64,000 nt of DNA from Gigaspora rosea (lineage: Eukaryota; Glomeromycota; Glomeromycetes; Diversisporales; Gigasporaceae): contig QKWP01001954.1 in NCBI GenBank assembly GCA_003550325.1, forward strand, positions 29,895 to 93,894. The letters are read 5' to 3'. Shown here in pieces: positions 47,273-58,203 of this stretch; positions within the stretch are counted from its first letter, which is position 1, and every line of letters begins with the position of its first letter. A program made the position numbers and the translations under genes. The notes below the pieces were generated by a model. It saw only the letters and a list, made by a program, of their open reading frames with translations, was not told where the DNA came from and ran no database searches.

Positions 47273-47966
47273 TAGGCCGTTAAAAAAATTTGTACAAGAT
47301 ATGATTACATCAATTTATGACATAGGGTGAGCAAGCTCGGTAGTATTAGGATAGAACCCCAAACATTTCTCATATAGGTCATTTTTTTTTAGCAAATTAG
47401 TTAAAATTTAAACCAAGGTCCAAATTTAAAATTTGGCAAATTAGTATTAATTCAAATAATAGTCACATATTGAATTTTAGTGAAACATTTAAAATTTCAC
47501 ATTGTTATATTTAATATTTTGGCGAATTTATCTTTTTTTTAGAGAATTATGTTAGAAAAATAAAAACATTAAAAACAATAAATAAATAAACAAATAAATA
47601 AAGTAAAAAAAGCACGTTATTTTTTTATTTACTTTGGTAAAAAAAGATTTGTACACTATGTGTATTATTTATTTATTAGGTTTAATTTTGGGTTAATTTA
47701 TATATTATGGGGATTGCAAATCAATTAATAGTACCTATGTACATACATGTAGTTTTTTTATATATCATTTATTTTTTTTGTATTGATTTTTTTTGTTTTT
47801 TTTTTAAAATATTCGATATTATTTATTTTTTTTTGTATTATTTATTTTTTTTTATTTTATTATTTTTTCTTTATATATTTTTATTTTCTTTTTATTTTAT
47901 TATTTTTTTATTTTTCTTTATACATTTTTTTTATTTTATTATTTTTTATTTTTTATTATATGTAAA

Positions 47967-48246
47967 GTTCCACAATTTGATTTGATCTTCAAATATTTGA
48001 ATCAAATATTTGATCAAATTCAAATCAAATTTGACTATATTTGATTTGATCAAATTCAAATCTGGCCAAAATTTGATTTGATTTGACAAATATTTGATTT
48101 GATTTGAAAATTACTATTAAAAATTCAAATTCAAATCAAATTCAAATCCAAATATTTGAATCAAATCAAATTCAAATCAGGGTCAATCTGATTTGATCAA
48201 ATTCAAATTGACCCAATATTTGATTTGATTTGAATTTGAGGAACCC
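47967..48246. repeat. Foldback built from CAAATATTTG and TTTGATTTGA units
   Basis: Outer ends GTTCCACAATTTGATTTGAT and, reverse complemented, GTTCCTCAAATTCAAATCAA. Inside, nearly every 10 bases is a copy of TTTGATTTGA or its complement, with four CAAATATTTG palindromes. Probably a small element of its own, nested in 47353-50028. Confidence 0.75.
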
Positions 48247-48702
48247 TAATTATATGTTTATTTTTTTTATTTTATTTTATTTTATTATATTTTTTTTATT
48301 TTTTTTTTATACGTTTTTTTTATTTTATTATTATTTTTTTTGTAGTTTTTTTTTATTTTTTTATACAGAGAGTTTTTTCCCTTTGTTTTTTATTTTATTT
48401 TATTTTTAATTTTTTTAATTTTTTTTAATTTTTTTTAATTTTTTTTATATATATTTTTTCCTTTTGTTTTAATTTTTAAATTTTTTATTATTTTTTTTAA
48501 ATTTTTCTTTAAATTATTTTTAATTTATTTTAACAATAATTTTAATAATTTATTTTTAATAAGTGGATCTTTTTTTTATCTATTACTGTATTATAAATGT
48601 TTCTTTTTTTAAATTGGTGATAATCATAATGCATGAAATAAGTATAATTTTTTTCTTTTATTTAAATTTACTTTTATAACAGTACTGTACTAATTAATTT
48701 TT

Positions 48703-48927
48703 TTAATTGATTTTTGGGTTCCGTTTATTTTCATCGTTGGAGTCGTCTGCAGGTTCAGTAATTCTTTTAGTAGTAGTAATAGTTTCCGTAATAGTATGGT
48801 TAAATGTTTTAGCGGGCAGAGTTTCTGTAGTAGTGTAGTTGTGAGCTTCCGTTATAGTTTCCGGTAGGAGAGCAATTGTTTTTGGCTTGTTATAAATTAG
48901 GTGGTTGTTTTTTGTTAATGGTGTTAC
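48703..48927 (-). pseudogene. Coding-like fragment with Thr-rich tail, unassigned
   Basis: An uninterrupted frame of 74 codons ending TAA: VTPLTKNNHLIYNKPKTIA at the start, then repeated TITE/TTTE units, ending DDSNDENKRNPKIN. Codon composition is unlike the T-rich DNA around it, with more G and C, and G/C-rich sequence continues to about 49.4 kb on the same strand without one open frame. Likely the end of the gene once carried by the 2.68-kb element. No family recognised. Confidence 0.4.
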
Positions 48928-50036
48928 TCATTCCAGTGCGCTTCTTCATTTTTGGTACTTGTGGGCTTTGGATTTTCAGGTAAGTATGCAGATTTCTTTC
49001 TTTCGCTTGTAAACTTTTTTTGTTTTCATATTTTGTTTACATTGTTTACGAAAGTTTAGTTTTAGGGATTGTTTTGTGAGATTTTTATCACTGGAGCGCC
49101 TACTTCGGTGCTTTACCAATAGAGTCGACCTTTTCTTTATTTTTTTTCTTTGTTTTTAAAGTTTTCTCGATTATAGACTTTCGTCGTTTTGGTAGAGTCA
49201 GTAATTTTATCTTTGCCGTTTAATAGAGGTTTTGAACTAATTCTTTTTCTAAATCATTTGTTTAGTGTTTGCTTTGTTATTGTTTTTTAAACTAATTCTT
49301 TCTGTTTTTTAGATTTTTTTTATATATCGTTTTGGTGTTGTTGTGGCCTTCATTAGTGGTCTTGTGCCTTTAGCATCGTAATTGTTTGAACCTTCAGTAT
49401 TGTTGTTCTTGAAGCATGTTTTCGATATATCAATACGTTGTATTTAGTCTTGAAATTAATAGTAGTTGTAGTTCTTTGAGCTTGTTATTAATACATTGAT
49501 GTATCATTTTTAGTTAGCTGGTCTTGGTAGTTGTAGTATTAGTAGTTGGATTGTTAGAATTAGCTGATTTTTGTAAATAATCATGCTATAAAAATTAAAA
49601 AAATTTTGTAATTATGAGATCGGGTAATAAAAAAGTGTATAAAATTATATAATTGTAATAAATTAAAGAAATTGGGTAATTATTATAGTATCTTGTTAAT
49701 TCCGCATGTGATCGAAAATTGATACTAGTTGTTACTTTGCACAAATTTGTATAAGATCTAATATAATTTGTGCTGCAAAAAATTTTTCTTCAATAGCAGA
49801 GTTGCAGATATGCACAGATTTTTAATAATTGAGTTTTTAAAAAATCTGTGCAGATACACTATATTTATTTACCTGATGGAGATGTTATAATTTAGTTTTT
49901 AGCAAATTACTATAAAATTTATATGTAATAATCCAACTTTTAGCAAATTTACTTGATTTTAGGGGTAGCAAAAACATCTAAATTTATGCAGATCAGCTAT
50001 GACCTATATGAGAGATGTCCAGGGTTCTATTAGGAT

Positions 50037-50420
50037 TGAACAGAAAAGAAGGGAATAATAAGACGAAAATAAACTGAAAAATTACATGGTTGCATCTGAA
50101 TAAAATAAAAAGTAGCAACTATCGTGATGAAAAGAGTAGTAGAAGGTGGATATACAAAATTAAAAGAATAAATAAACAGTTGCCAATGATACCAGTCCTA
50201 CACTAAAGATATTTAAAGATCTACACAAAAGACCAATGCATCACATGTCGCAGCGAGATAGAGACACAAGATTACTTAGCAGAATATAGTTCGTTACAGA
50301 AAATATGGGAAAAAAATGTGGCCAAAGTATTTAATTGCCAATCCAGATAAGTTTGGCAATATTTCTATATTTAGTTGGGGCAAACCAAATATATAAACAA
50401 GGTAGTACAAAATCTGGATC
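50037..50420 (+). pseudogene. LINE ORF2 C-terminus with Cys motif
   Basis: IYTKDQCITCRSEIETQDYL is the C-x2-C start of the C-terminal zinc-binding motif common in LINE ORF2 proteins; the His/Cys part continues as AEYSSLQKIWEKN, degenerate. Upstream INKQLPMIPVLH leads into it in another frame. The position after the 47353-50028 insertion fits the LINE order. Confidence 0.7.
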
Positions 50421-50649
50421 AGGCCTGTATATATAAAATTTTTATATGATTTAAAGAATTTTAAAGACGTTTTTACTCATATCTTCTTATTTACTAGTCC
50501 GATTTTAATGAAATTTTACTAGTAGATGCACAAAAACCTGCTCTACAACTTTACTTATATCAAAAATAATATTTACTTAATACAAAAAAAAACTTTTTAT
50601 TAGGCCTAAAACAGATTTACTAATATATTGTTTATATATTTTTTATCCC

Positions 50650-51417
50650 TAATTCCAAATATGGTAATAATATAGCTATAGTGCTGATATTATCCGGATT
50701 GGTAATTAAAGAAACTCTTGAAGATAAGAAACTAGACTGGAGCTTCAAACAAAAACAAAAATAGAAAACCCTTTGGGCTGGAAATAGTGACAAAGATAAA
50801 AAAAAAAAGAAGAAAACTTTGTTGCAAGATCTGGTTTCTGTAAAGAATCAAGAAGAGTTACCTACAGAAATAAAAAAAAACATAATTTTTGGAAAAATAA
50901 ACAACAAATTTATGGAAAAAATATAAAAACCCAAATGCGAGCCTATGGCAGAATAGGAAAAAGAAAAGAACATAACAAAAGTAAAAAAGTGTAAATTTGA
51001 TACAGAGGGAGAAGATAGTAAAGAAATAAAAAGCTAGTGGAAAAAGAAGAAATTAAGTAAAGAGTAAATTACCCAGGCCGGGTCAGAAATAGAAGACAAG
51101 CCCATGGGTAAATTCGAAAAGATGGTGAAAGAAGCAAAACATATCTTAGGAAATTGGATTGAGGGCACAATAAGACCATTTTGAATATCATTGGCCAAGT
51201 CACAGAAAAACAGGAAATAAGAGTAGTTCTGACAAAGCTTATTGATAATAATTTGAAAGTTTTCTATATGTTAAAAAACAGAAAATTGGGTACTTCGGTA
51301 ACTGGATAAGTCTTTATTGTGATAGGGAAGGAATCGTAGGCATTAGTCTTAAAATCCTAGAGTAGTATATTTGTATCTCAAATAATAAAGGCAGAGTTGA
51401 CCAAAAAAAAAAAAAAA
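50650..51417 (+). pseudogene. Basic tail and 3' end of the LINE
   Basis: ILSGLVIKETLEDKKLDWSF then KQKQK, a TAG in place of Trp, and KTLWAGNSDKDKKKK; Lys-rich sequence follows. The poly(A) signal AATAAA (51384) and A15 (51403-51417) end the element. The preceding 50420-50650 is non-coding and may be another insertion, but its ends were not resolved. Confidence 0.6.
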
Positions 51418-52191
51418 CAGAAAAGTTAGTTCTGCAAAGTTTAATTAGAAATTATATGATTTGCTTAGTTAAAAAATACTTTTATATGTAGTAAAACCCT
51501 ATTCACAAACTATAGAAATTTTATATATATTTTTTTTAACATTTGGCAATCATGCCAATACTTTGTTAGTTTATTATACTCTTATTCTATTTCATATTTA
51601 TTTCATACAGGTATAACAAGTGATCAATTAATCACACCTAATCTACAAGTATCAGCCAACCTAGCTCTTTGCGACAAAAGTCCAAATTACCCATGTTCGA
51701 TCTGCTATAGTAAATTTCTCCTCCATATTAATTTTTCCTGCAACTGAATAACTTAATATATTATCGGAAGGCTTTTACATCCTGCTTATCATGATTGCCT
51801 CCTCCTTTCTTAATTCTAAATCTTTTTCCCTTAACTTCCCAAGTAGAAAGAAAACTTCTAACTACTATATGAAAAAAACTTTACGATCAAAAAAAAAAAG
51901 AAAGTTTTAAAAAAGGAGAAATACCTATACGAAGACCACAAAAAAAAGCAAATACCACAAATACAAAAAAGAAAGAAAAGAAAAAAAGACAGAAAAAAAA
52001 AAGAAGGAAAACAATCTATAATAAACACACTATTATAACCTGTGCCAGGTACAAGTAAAAATTATATAACAAATGCAATATTTGTATATCTCTATTGTAA
52101 AACTAAATTAACATTCAATTTCTTTCCAGCCTTCCAATCGACATCCGGTCATATCTACTAGTGCCATATCTAAAACATGTGTTGCAATCCA
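51418..52191. other. Sequence after the LINE, no gene seen
   Basis: An A/G-rich tract at 51880-52020 follows pyrimidine-rich sequence. Nothing assignable. Confidence 0.5.
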
Positions 52192-52590
52192 CTAGCCTGT
52201 CCGAATTTGGAAAGTAAACAATGCCGATCTTTTGGAGGGGTAAGCCAAATCCTCACTTTTTTTGAGAAATTTTGGAAGAACGGCAAGGAAGCGGAAAAAA
52301 GTAAAAGAGGAGACCACTTGCCCAGGTAAGAGAGTGCGGCTTAAGAAAAACATATAATTTGTTGTTTCCCTTGTGTTCTTCTTTGAAGTAACTATCAAAT
52401 AGCTTCGTTGATGAAGTTGGGCTTTACCACCTACACCACACCAAGATTTTTTATACAAGGGCATCTCCTGCCAGTTATCTTGAATAATAACACTCTTGGC
52501 TTGTATACCAAACATCCTTTTAGAGGAGTCCCGCAGAAAAAAATGTTGATCTCTAGACAAACCACTATACAGGTCACGACTCTTCAACAA
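52192..52590 (-). CDS. Unassigned open frame of 132 codons
   Basis: MLKSRDLYSGLSRDQHFFLR with later DNWQEMPLYKKSWCGVGGKA. Base composition is more balanced than its surroundings, which favours real coding ancestry, but the plus strand is also open over much of it and I cannot tell which strand was coding. No domain recognised, no start context, no neighbour that explains it. It may be part of a decayed transposon. Confidence 0.25.
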   Translation of the reverse strand: MLKSRDLYSGLSRDQHFFLRDSSKRMFGIQAKSVIIQDNWQEMPLYKKSWCGVGGKAQLHQRSYLIVTSKKNTRETTNYMFFLSRTLLPGQVVSSFTFFRFLAVLPKFLKKSEDLAYPSKRSALFTFQIRTG

Positions 52591-52799
52591 AAAATTTGTT
52601 TTTCTATTAGTAAAAATTTTTGTTCAAGTGATTGTCAGAAAGAGTTGTTACTGCTGTATAGAAATTTTATATTAAATTCCATTTTTGTTTAATATAAAAT
52701 GATGATTATTTTATGCCCTTTATCTGCAATTTATTTCTTAAGTTTTTATATAAGGCTATACAAATTTAATAATTTGGTTTTTATAATACAAACTTTAAA

Positions 52800-53300
52800 T
52801 AAATTTAGCTAACTAGCTTTTTTTAAAAATTTCATATAGGAGTCAAATGGTACCAATTTCATTTCATTTGTATTACTGGATAAAAAGTTATTAACTATAT
52901 ATAACCAATAGTTTTTTGCAAATATCTTTCAATCCAATAATCCAAATGAAATGATTTGGTATTATAAGATTTGTTTCACTAAGACAGAATTCCGAGCTAT
53001 ATATAGTTGGGTGACAATTTGCTATTGCTTATTTTTAACTATTTTTATATAGATCTTTTTTATATTTAGTAATATTAATGCCTATTTTTAACTGTTTTTC
53101 TATAGATCTTTTCTGTTTTTAGAAATATATAACAATTTTTTAAAATTGTTAGCTATTCATAGATTGCTCAGGGTCCTACTGAGACGAATCAAATGGTATC
53201 TAAATCATCCAAATCGAATTACTGTATTACAAATTATTCAAGTTTTTGTAAAATTATATATATATAAATATACAGGTTTTGAAAAATTTTTTTATATAGT
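52800..53300. repeat. Degenerate repeats related to 2100-2350
   Basis: The phrases CAAATGGTACCAATTTCATT and GAATCAAATGGTATCTAAAT resemble GGTACCATTCGATTCGTC and GAATCAGATGGTACTAAAAC near 2290-2340. Within 53030-53130 a unit of about 60 bp (TTTTTAACTRTTTTTMTATAG, then ATCTTTT) is duplicated. Confidence 0.5.
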
Positions 53301-53362
53301 AGAAAGAGGTCAAGCACTACTATGAGGGGGTATATAACATTATTTATAGATGCCTCCTAGAA

Positions 53363-53435
53363 TGTGGTGATTTAGGGAAGTTGGTAAGTTGTTACTCCAA
53401 GTGGCAGGTCTAGGGTTCAAATCCCACTAGTACAT
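53363..53435 (+). other. tRNA-like remnant or SINE head
   Basis: It has an A-box-like TTAGGGAAGTTGG (53372-53384) and a good B box GGTTCAAATCC (53414-53424) at tRNA spacing. TGTGGTG (53363-53369) can pair with TAGTACA (53428-53434) in six of seven positions allowing G-U, and TTA/TAA can form a short D stem. The anticodon stem does not pair and the T stem keeps only three pairs, so this is not a working tRNA. A tRNA-derived SINE head or tRNA fossil is the likely reading. Confidence 0.4.
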
Positions 53436-53962
53436 CAGAAAATTAAAAATATTAATAATCTGTAATGATCTTTAAATTTATTAAATCAGTACAGAATCTT
53501 GTTTAAAAAATTGCAAAGATCTTCAAGTTTAGATTTTTGCAGTTCTTCACGGATTTTTTTAACAAAAATCTGTGCAAATTTTTAAAAATTATAATCTTCG
53601 CAGATTATAATAGGTGCCACCTATTATAATATTTGTAATATCCAATATTATAACTACTATACTTATCTGCCAGTAAGAACACAATGAGAAAAACAATAAA
53701 CAAAACAAAACGATAAATAAAAAAAGAGCTTATTTTATTTTTTTATTTTTGAATAAAACTGATTGTAGGAATAAAAAGTAAATTTCTAGTTATTTTTATA
53801 ATAAGGAATAACTAGAATTTACTTTTATTTTCTATTAAATTTAATAAAGATAAAAGCAAGGTCTCACCTTAATATTTAAAAAAAAAAGAATTTACTTTTA
53901 TTCCCATATGCGTATACGTACATGTACACTACTTTTTTTTTTATTTTTTAAAATTATTTTTT
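53436..53962. other. Non-coding, with a small foldback
   Basis: An inverted repeat near 53770-53832 pairs AAAAGTAAATTTCTAGTTAT with ATAACTAGAATTTACTTTT; another copy of GAATTTACTTTTATTCC follows at 53890. No gene. Confidence 0.5.
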
Positions 53963-54199
53963 ATGGGAAAATGTTTTCCACGCACCCGTATAGAAGTGCA
54001 TCCCCCAAATCGTAAACAGTTTCACAGCAGATTACCACTAGATTACTCTAGGATGAACCCCTTGAAGTTCAGGTGTCCAGTACCGCAGCATATAGTGCCC
54101 GAACTTTCACTTCAGGTATGGCGCGAAGGACTGCCTGCAATGAATGACGTTGATCAATTAATCACATGTATGATACACGATTATTGTTTGAAACTTTAG
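53963..54199 (+). CDS. Unassigned open frame of 78 codons
   Basis: MGKCFPRTRIEVHPPNRKQF then LKFRCPVPQHIVPELSLQVW and an end MIHDYCLKL. The composition is protein-like (Pro, Arg, Cys, Trp) and G/C content rises sharply at the ATG. A stop ends it and a second protein-like stretch on the minus strand follows at about 54220-54320. I do not recognise a family; it could be a fragment of a larger decayed gene. Confidence 0.3.
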   Translation: MGKCFPRTRIEVHPPNRKQFHSRLPLDYSRMNPLKFRCPVPQHIVPELSLQVWREGLPAMNDVDQLITCMIHDYCLKL

Positions 54200-54479
54200 G
54201 GCCTGGATCAGCACTTCCCTCAATTATCGATTTCCTTACCTAATGCTGATTTTAATTGGGCGATACCGATATGTATACTGCACTTGGGCGTATTTACCTT
54301 TTTACAGTAAACAACAAGCGGCGGGCAATTTTTTTTTTTTAAAAAAAGGTAAAGGTAGATAAGATACAAAGGCTCTTTGATTTTCCTTGGTCGTAATGCT
54401 TTATAAAATAAGAGCTTTAATCTGAACCTAAATAAAAATGACAATGTGGTAATAAAAGAACGGGCAAAAGTAACAAAAT

Positions 54480-54904
54480 AGAAATGACAAAGATATAAGC
54501 CCAGTAATAAGGCATTACCTCACGACGAAAATAAGGCATACCTCACAACAGAATTAAAGCATTATCCCACGACGAAAATAAGGCATAACCACGGCATAAC
54601 CACGGCATAATCACGACATAATCATGACAAAAAATAAGGATAACCACGACTAAGATAAAATTGTAATAAAGATATGTTCAACAAAAAACCTAGCATCATG
54701 TATTGTAAAAGCCAAATTATATATACTAAAGTAATACTTAAAACCTTTAAGTGTTCAATTGTAATGGCATACAATTCAGCCTCAACAGAAGTAATTATTT
54801 CACAGATAATAAGGGCGCTATAATTTACCTACATCAATGCTTTCATTTATTTATTCTCTATACTTACTTTTATTCGTACTATTTTATATACATTCTTTAC
54901 TATA
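54480..54904 (+). repeat. Degenerate AAGGCAT/CACGAC repeats upstream of the MULE gene
   Basis: From about 54510 to 54660 the phrases AATAAGGCATTACCTCACGA and CATAACCACGG recur six to eight times with changes. The rest up to the ATG is AT-rich. In a MULE this is where a terminal repeat would be sought, but no matching inverted copy was found downstream of 58203. Confidence 0.5.
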
Positions 54905-56673
54905 ATGCATAATAAGGATAATGACTTGGGTGATCTTGAGCGTAATGATGGGTCAACATATAATTCTGAAGTTGCCATTCAGGAAAACGAGGAGTTGGGG
55001 TTTTCTGAAGAAAAGTTATATAAAGGAGAAACATTTAAAAGTTGGGAAGAAGCAATAAATGTAATAACAACATATGCTCAATGGGAAGAGTTTGGATTAA
55101 GAAAAGGTCGTAGTGAAAAAACTTCAGATGGAATAATATGCAAACGAACAATAGATTGTGAGCATAGTGGCGAGTATAAGCCGAGAAACAAGCAATTGGT
55201 TAAGAAAACGAATACCAAATACATAAAGTGCCCGTGGCATATAAACTTGTCACAGCCAACAAAGAACAATCCACATGGCATCGTCTATATTGCAACTTTA
55301 AGTAATACGCATAATCATATTCTATCTCCTAATAGAGAGAATTTTTTAATGGCATTGAATTTACACAAGAAATGTGTGAATGTGTAGAGTTCTATGTCAA
55401 TGTAATTAAACTTAAACCATTACAGATTAAAAAAGCTTTAGAGAAAGAATTTCCCAATCATAAAATTTATCTTTCTAAAGTTCACAAAGCAACTGCTAAG
55501 TTCTATTGCGAGAGACGAAAAGACATTTCAAATGATGCTGCATCTTTGTATAAGGATTTATTAAGAAAGAAGGAGGAAGATCTTCGCTAGTATATTGCAA
55601 TCGATTGGGACAGAGAAACGCATAGTCTCCGAAGACTGTTTTGGATGTCTCCTAATCAAATTATTTTCTGGATGAAGTTTAGTGATATTGTTTTAACGAT
55701 AATACTGCCAAGACAAATCGTTATGACATGGCTCTTTCACTTTTTTTATGCATTGATAATTACGGGCTTTCCCGGTTAGTTGGATGTGCCCTTATAGATG
55801 ATGAGTTAGCAGACTCTTACCGATGGGTTTTACGTTAAACAAAACTTGCTACAGGTGGTTGCGTACCTGCTGTTGTTATGACTGATGCCGATCCGGCTTT
55901 GGACCTTGCTATTTCCGAAGAGTATGAAAATCTTATGCTATGCATTGTATTTTTTATATTTCGCAAAATCTTCCTCGTAACCTTGAGGCCCGGTTGGGTC
56001 AACGATATAATGAATTTGTTAAGGACTTTTATATGGCTTGAAATTCACTTATTCCCGATGTTTTTGAGCATAAATGGGTACAATTGATTGAAAAGTATAA
56101 TGAGCCTAGGGTTATCAAGTATCTACAAATGTTATATTCATCAAAGCACGCATGGGTACGTGCATACACAGCTAAAGTTTTTACAGCCGGTATTCAGATG
56201 ACGTCAAGAGTTGAGAGCTACAATGCTCAAATAAAGCGATTAGTTTTAAACTCTAATATTAGTCTTATGGAACTTGCTGACACCTTAGAAAAAACATAAG
56301 TGAAGAAAGCAACAAAACCAAATATCTTTATTGGAAAAACCAAATTCTATTAACATCTTCTGTTATCACGTAATACAAGCATTGTTTCCCGAAATTGACA
56401 AAGCTTTGAGTCATTTTCTTACACCCACGATGCTAAAAGCTCAACGTATCGAAATTAAAAGTTGTTTAAACTATCAAGCATCCTCTATTACAAAAGCTGA
56501 ACTAATTAAATATCAAGAGGTATATATACGGGCAAATATCTAGTCCCGACGTGGTACTAATTAATGGAGATATAATGATTATTTACAAATCACGTGTTAT
56601 AAAAGGAAAATGTTTTGCAATTGAAGATAATAGTAATCTAGAATTCCTTCTGTTCGGGCGATAGGATTATTGG

Positions 56674-56878
56674 AGATTATAGCAGATCAGTATGGTATAG
56701 GTGAGCAAATCCATATAGTATAGGCCAAATTTAAGATCTATACTATACCGATCAGCTATATAATTTCTAACCCTAACCCTAATATATATTACACCGGATC
56801 AGTATAGTATAGATTTAAAAAGTCGGCCTATACTATACGGATCTGCTCACCTATACCATACTAATCTGCGAAATACCT
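56674..56878. mobile_element. Mutator-like small element with 10-bp duplication
   Basis: GGATTATTGG at 56664-56673 and 56879-56888. Ends AGATTATAGCAGATCAGTAT and, reverse complemented, AGGTATTTCGCAGATTAGTA, continuing into GGTATAGGTGAGCA. Internally TATAGTATAGGCC-type arms fold back. It sits inside the transposase gene, so it is younger. A 9-10 bp duplication is the mark of Mutator-type elements. Confidence 0.9.
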
Positions 56879-57142
56879 GGATTATTGGGATACTAAAAGA
56901 AGGTCACAGAATTAAAAAATTGTATAAAACTGGTTACTGTCAAATATGTTCGTGCTACTCATATCTATAGTCAAAAAAACCATTGGGGTTATTGGACCGG
57001 AGCAAAGAAAATGATGGATATTACACCTGCGATCAGTGTTTATTTCGTCTTTATCACAATTATAAATAAGAATTTCGCCGTATGATCCAGTCCAATATGC
57101 AATTATTTTGTCCTTATTTTATTTTATTTTTTGGTATATATT

Positions 57143-57254
57143 GCTCTAATCATATCATTTTTAGGTTTATATCAGAATTGATAGAGATAATAACTCATAG
57201 ATAGCTCTTTCAATTCCGATATGAACCTAGAAATGACACGATTAGAGCTATTAA
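57143..57254. repeat. Inverted repeat inside the MULE gene
   Basis: GCTCTAATCATATCATTTTT and its diverged complement flank a 20-bp loop; arms about 45 bp with several mismatches. The surrounding 56890-57290 does not continue the transposase frame well and may be an intron or a further insertion. Confidence 0.6.
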
Positions 57255-58203
57255 TCAGTACTACGTTGGGACTCTGATGTGCTTCTATTTTGACTAGTGT
57301 TATATTTTTTTTTATTATTGATTTCTTATTATACTTACAGAATTTTTTATCTAAGCCCGAATTAGATACCACGCAATTTATTGAAGATGACGAAAATGTA
57401 ATGCAGGTTTCTGTAAACTATGTATTAAGAAATATGGATGTCGATAAAATTGAGGAAACTTGGGCCATTCGCACAATTATAGCATCAAAATTTTGTCATT
57501 TTGTAATACTTCTTTCTGATAAAACTTATGTATGTTCCTGCTTAGGGCTTGTAAATGTTGTGGAATAGTTTGTCGTTACTTTTTCCAGGTGATGCTATGT
57601 AGTCCTGTAGCTGCATTTCATATTACACATATTCACAAAAGATGGTACAATGATCTTTATAGTAATTTACAAGAGGAGCCCTATTATGTTGCAACACGAT
57701 TTAGTAAAAACCATCTTCAACACCAACCTACGGAGCTAATAAGAGATAATACCAATAAATTGTTTACACCTATAAATGATCTCTGAAATGAAAGAAAAGA
57801 GGATATTAGTGAGCGAAAATTATATGGAGAGCTATGAGGAATAGCACAAGATATTACACAAAAGGCAGTTCGATTTCGTCGGCATGACATTCTTAAGAAG
57901 CTACAGGATTTATTGACTGAATTGCAAGAAGATGTGCCAGCCGATAGCTCTGATAATGATGATGGTGAGACATGCAGTAATAATAATGATAACTCGGATG
58001 ACAATGAAGACAATAAAGAAAATGACGCATTGGCTGAAATATCTCTTGCGAACCCCAAAAGGCGTAAAGCAAAAGGATGCCCCAAAAGTTCTAAGCGAAT
58101 TAAACGATCAGAAAAATTGAAACCAGCACCAGCTAAGCGTCAGAATCAGTGCGAAAATTGTGGAGAGTATGGACATTACCGGCCTAGATGTCAAAATAAA
58201 TAA

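Larger units (their letters stand above)
47353..50028. mobile_element. 2.68-kb element, AGAACCC ends, perfect 8-bp duplication ATTAGGAT
   Basis: ATTAGGAT at 47345-47352 and 50029-50036. Left end AGAACCCCAAACATTTCTCA; reverse complement of the right end AGAACCCTGGACATCTCTCA; both continue TATAGGTCAT, about 30 bp in all. The body carries long T-rich tracts, a TTTGATTTGA foldback (47967-48246) and coding-like DNA on the minus strand (about 48.7-49.4 kb). It interrupts the LINE. Its terminus is like the AGGACCCCG group. Confidence 0.9.
38430..51417 (+). mobile_element. Dead LINE retrotransposon, split by several later insertions
   Basis: On the plus strand, in the usual order: an ORF1-like protein (about 39.0-40.3 kb), an AP endonuclease (40.6-41.5 kb), a linker (41.6-42.17 kb), reverse transcriptase (44.04-45.33 kb), and a C-terminal Cys motif (about 50.24 kb) followed by a basic tail. 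AATAAA at 51384-51389 and 15 A residues at 51403-51417 mark the 3' end. Later insertions are at 42193-44030, 45339-45552, 45686 into the gap, the foldback and small element around 46696-47272, and 47353-50028; the interval 50420-50650 may be another. Stops and frame changes are many. The exact 5' end and target duplication were not found. Confidence 0.88.
54905..58203 (+). pseudogene. FAR1/MULE-type transposase with SWIM and CCHC fingers, decayed
   Basis: The first open part (54905-55387) is a FAR1-type DNA-binding domain: TFKSWEEAINVITTYA, then GIICKRTIDCEHSGEY, KCPWHINL and LSNTHNHIL, the Cys/His pattern of the WRKY-GCM1-like fold. 55372-55590 carries the following helical region. The DDE core follows in changing frames: DNTAKTNRYDMALSLFLCID, GCALIDDELADSYRWVL, VVMTDADPALDLAISE, then KHAWVRAYTAKVFTAGIQ and TSRVESYNAQIKRLV. 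Near 57530 is the SWIM pattern VCSCLGLVN with IVCRYFF; the end (57913-58203) is Asp/Asn-rich, then Lys-rich, with a zinc knuckle CENCGEYGHYRPRC. Several stops and frame changes, plus a small element at 56674-56878, make it inactive. The order FAR1, MULE, SWIM, knuckle is complete. Confidence 0.9.

Noticed and set aside
47707-47985. Phe/Ile-rich frames that look like membrane proteins
   Set aside because: Translated poly-T DNA inside the 2.68-kb element; no charged or polar positions of a real protein.
38430-51417. Looking for LTR-type or virus-derived elements around the reverse transcriptase
   Set aside because: No long terminal direct repeats; domain order (endonuclease before reverse transcriptase) and poly(A) tail are those of a LINE.
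53363-53435. Calling a functional tRNA-Gly (TCC in the anticodon position)
   Set aside because: The anticodon stem does not pair, position 33 is not T, and the T stem keeps only three pairs.
56762-56785. CTAACCCTAACCCTAA, telomere-like repeat
   Set aside because: Only two to three units, inside a small transposon; not a telomere or internal telomeric array.
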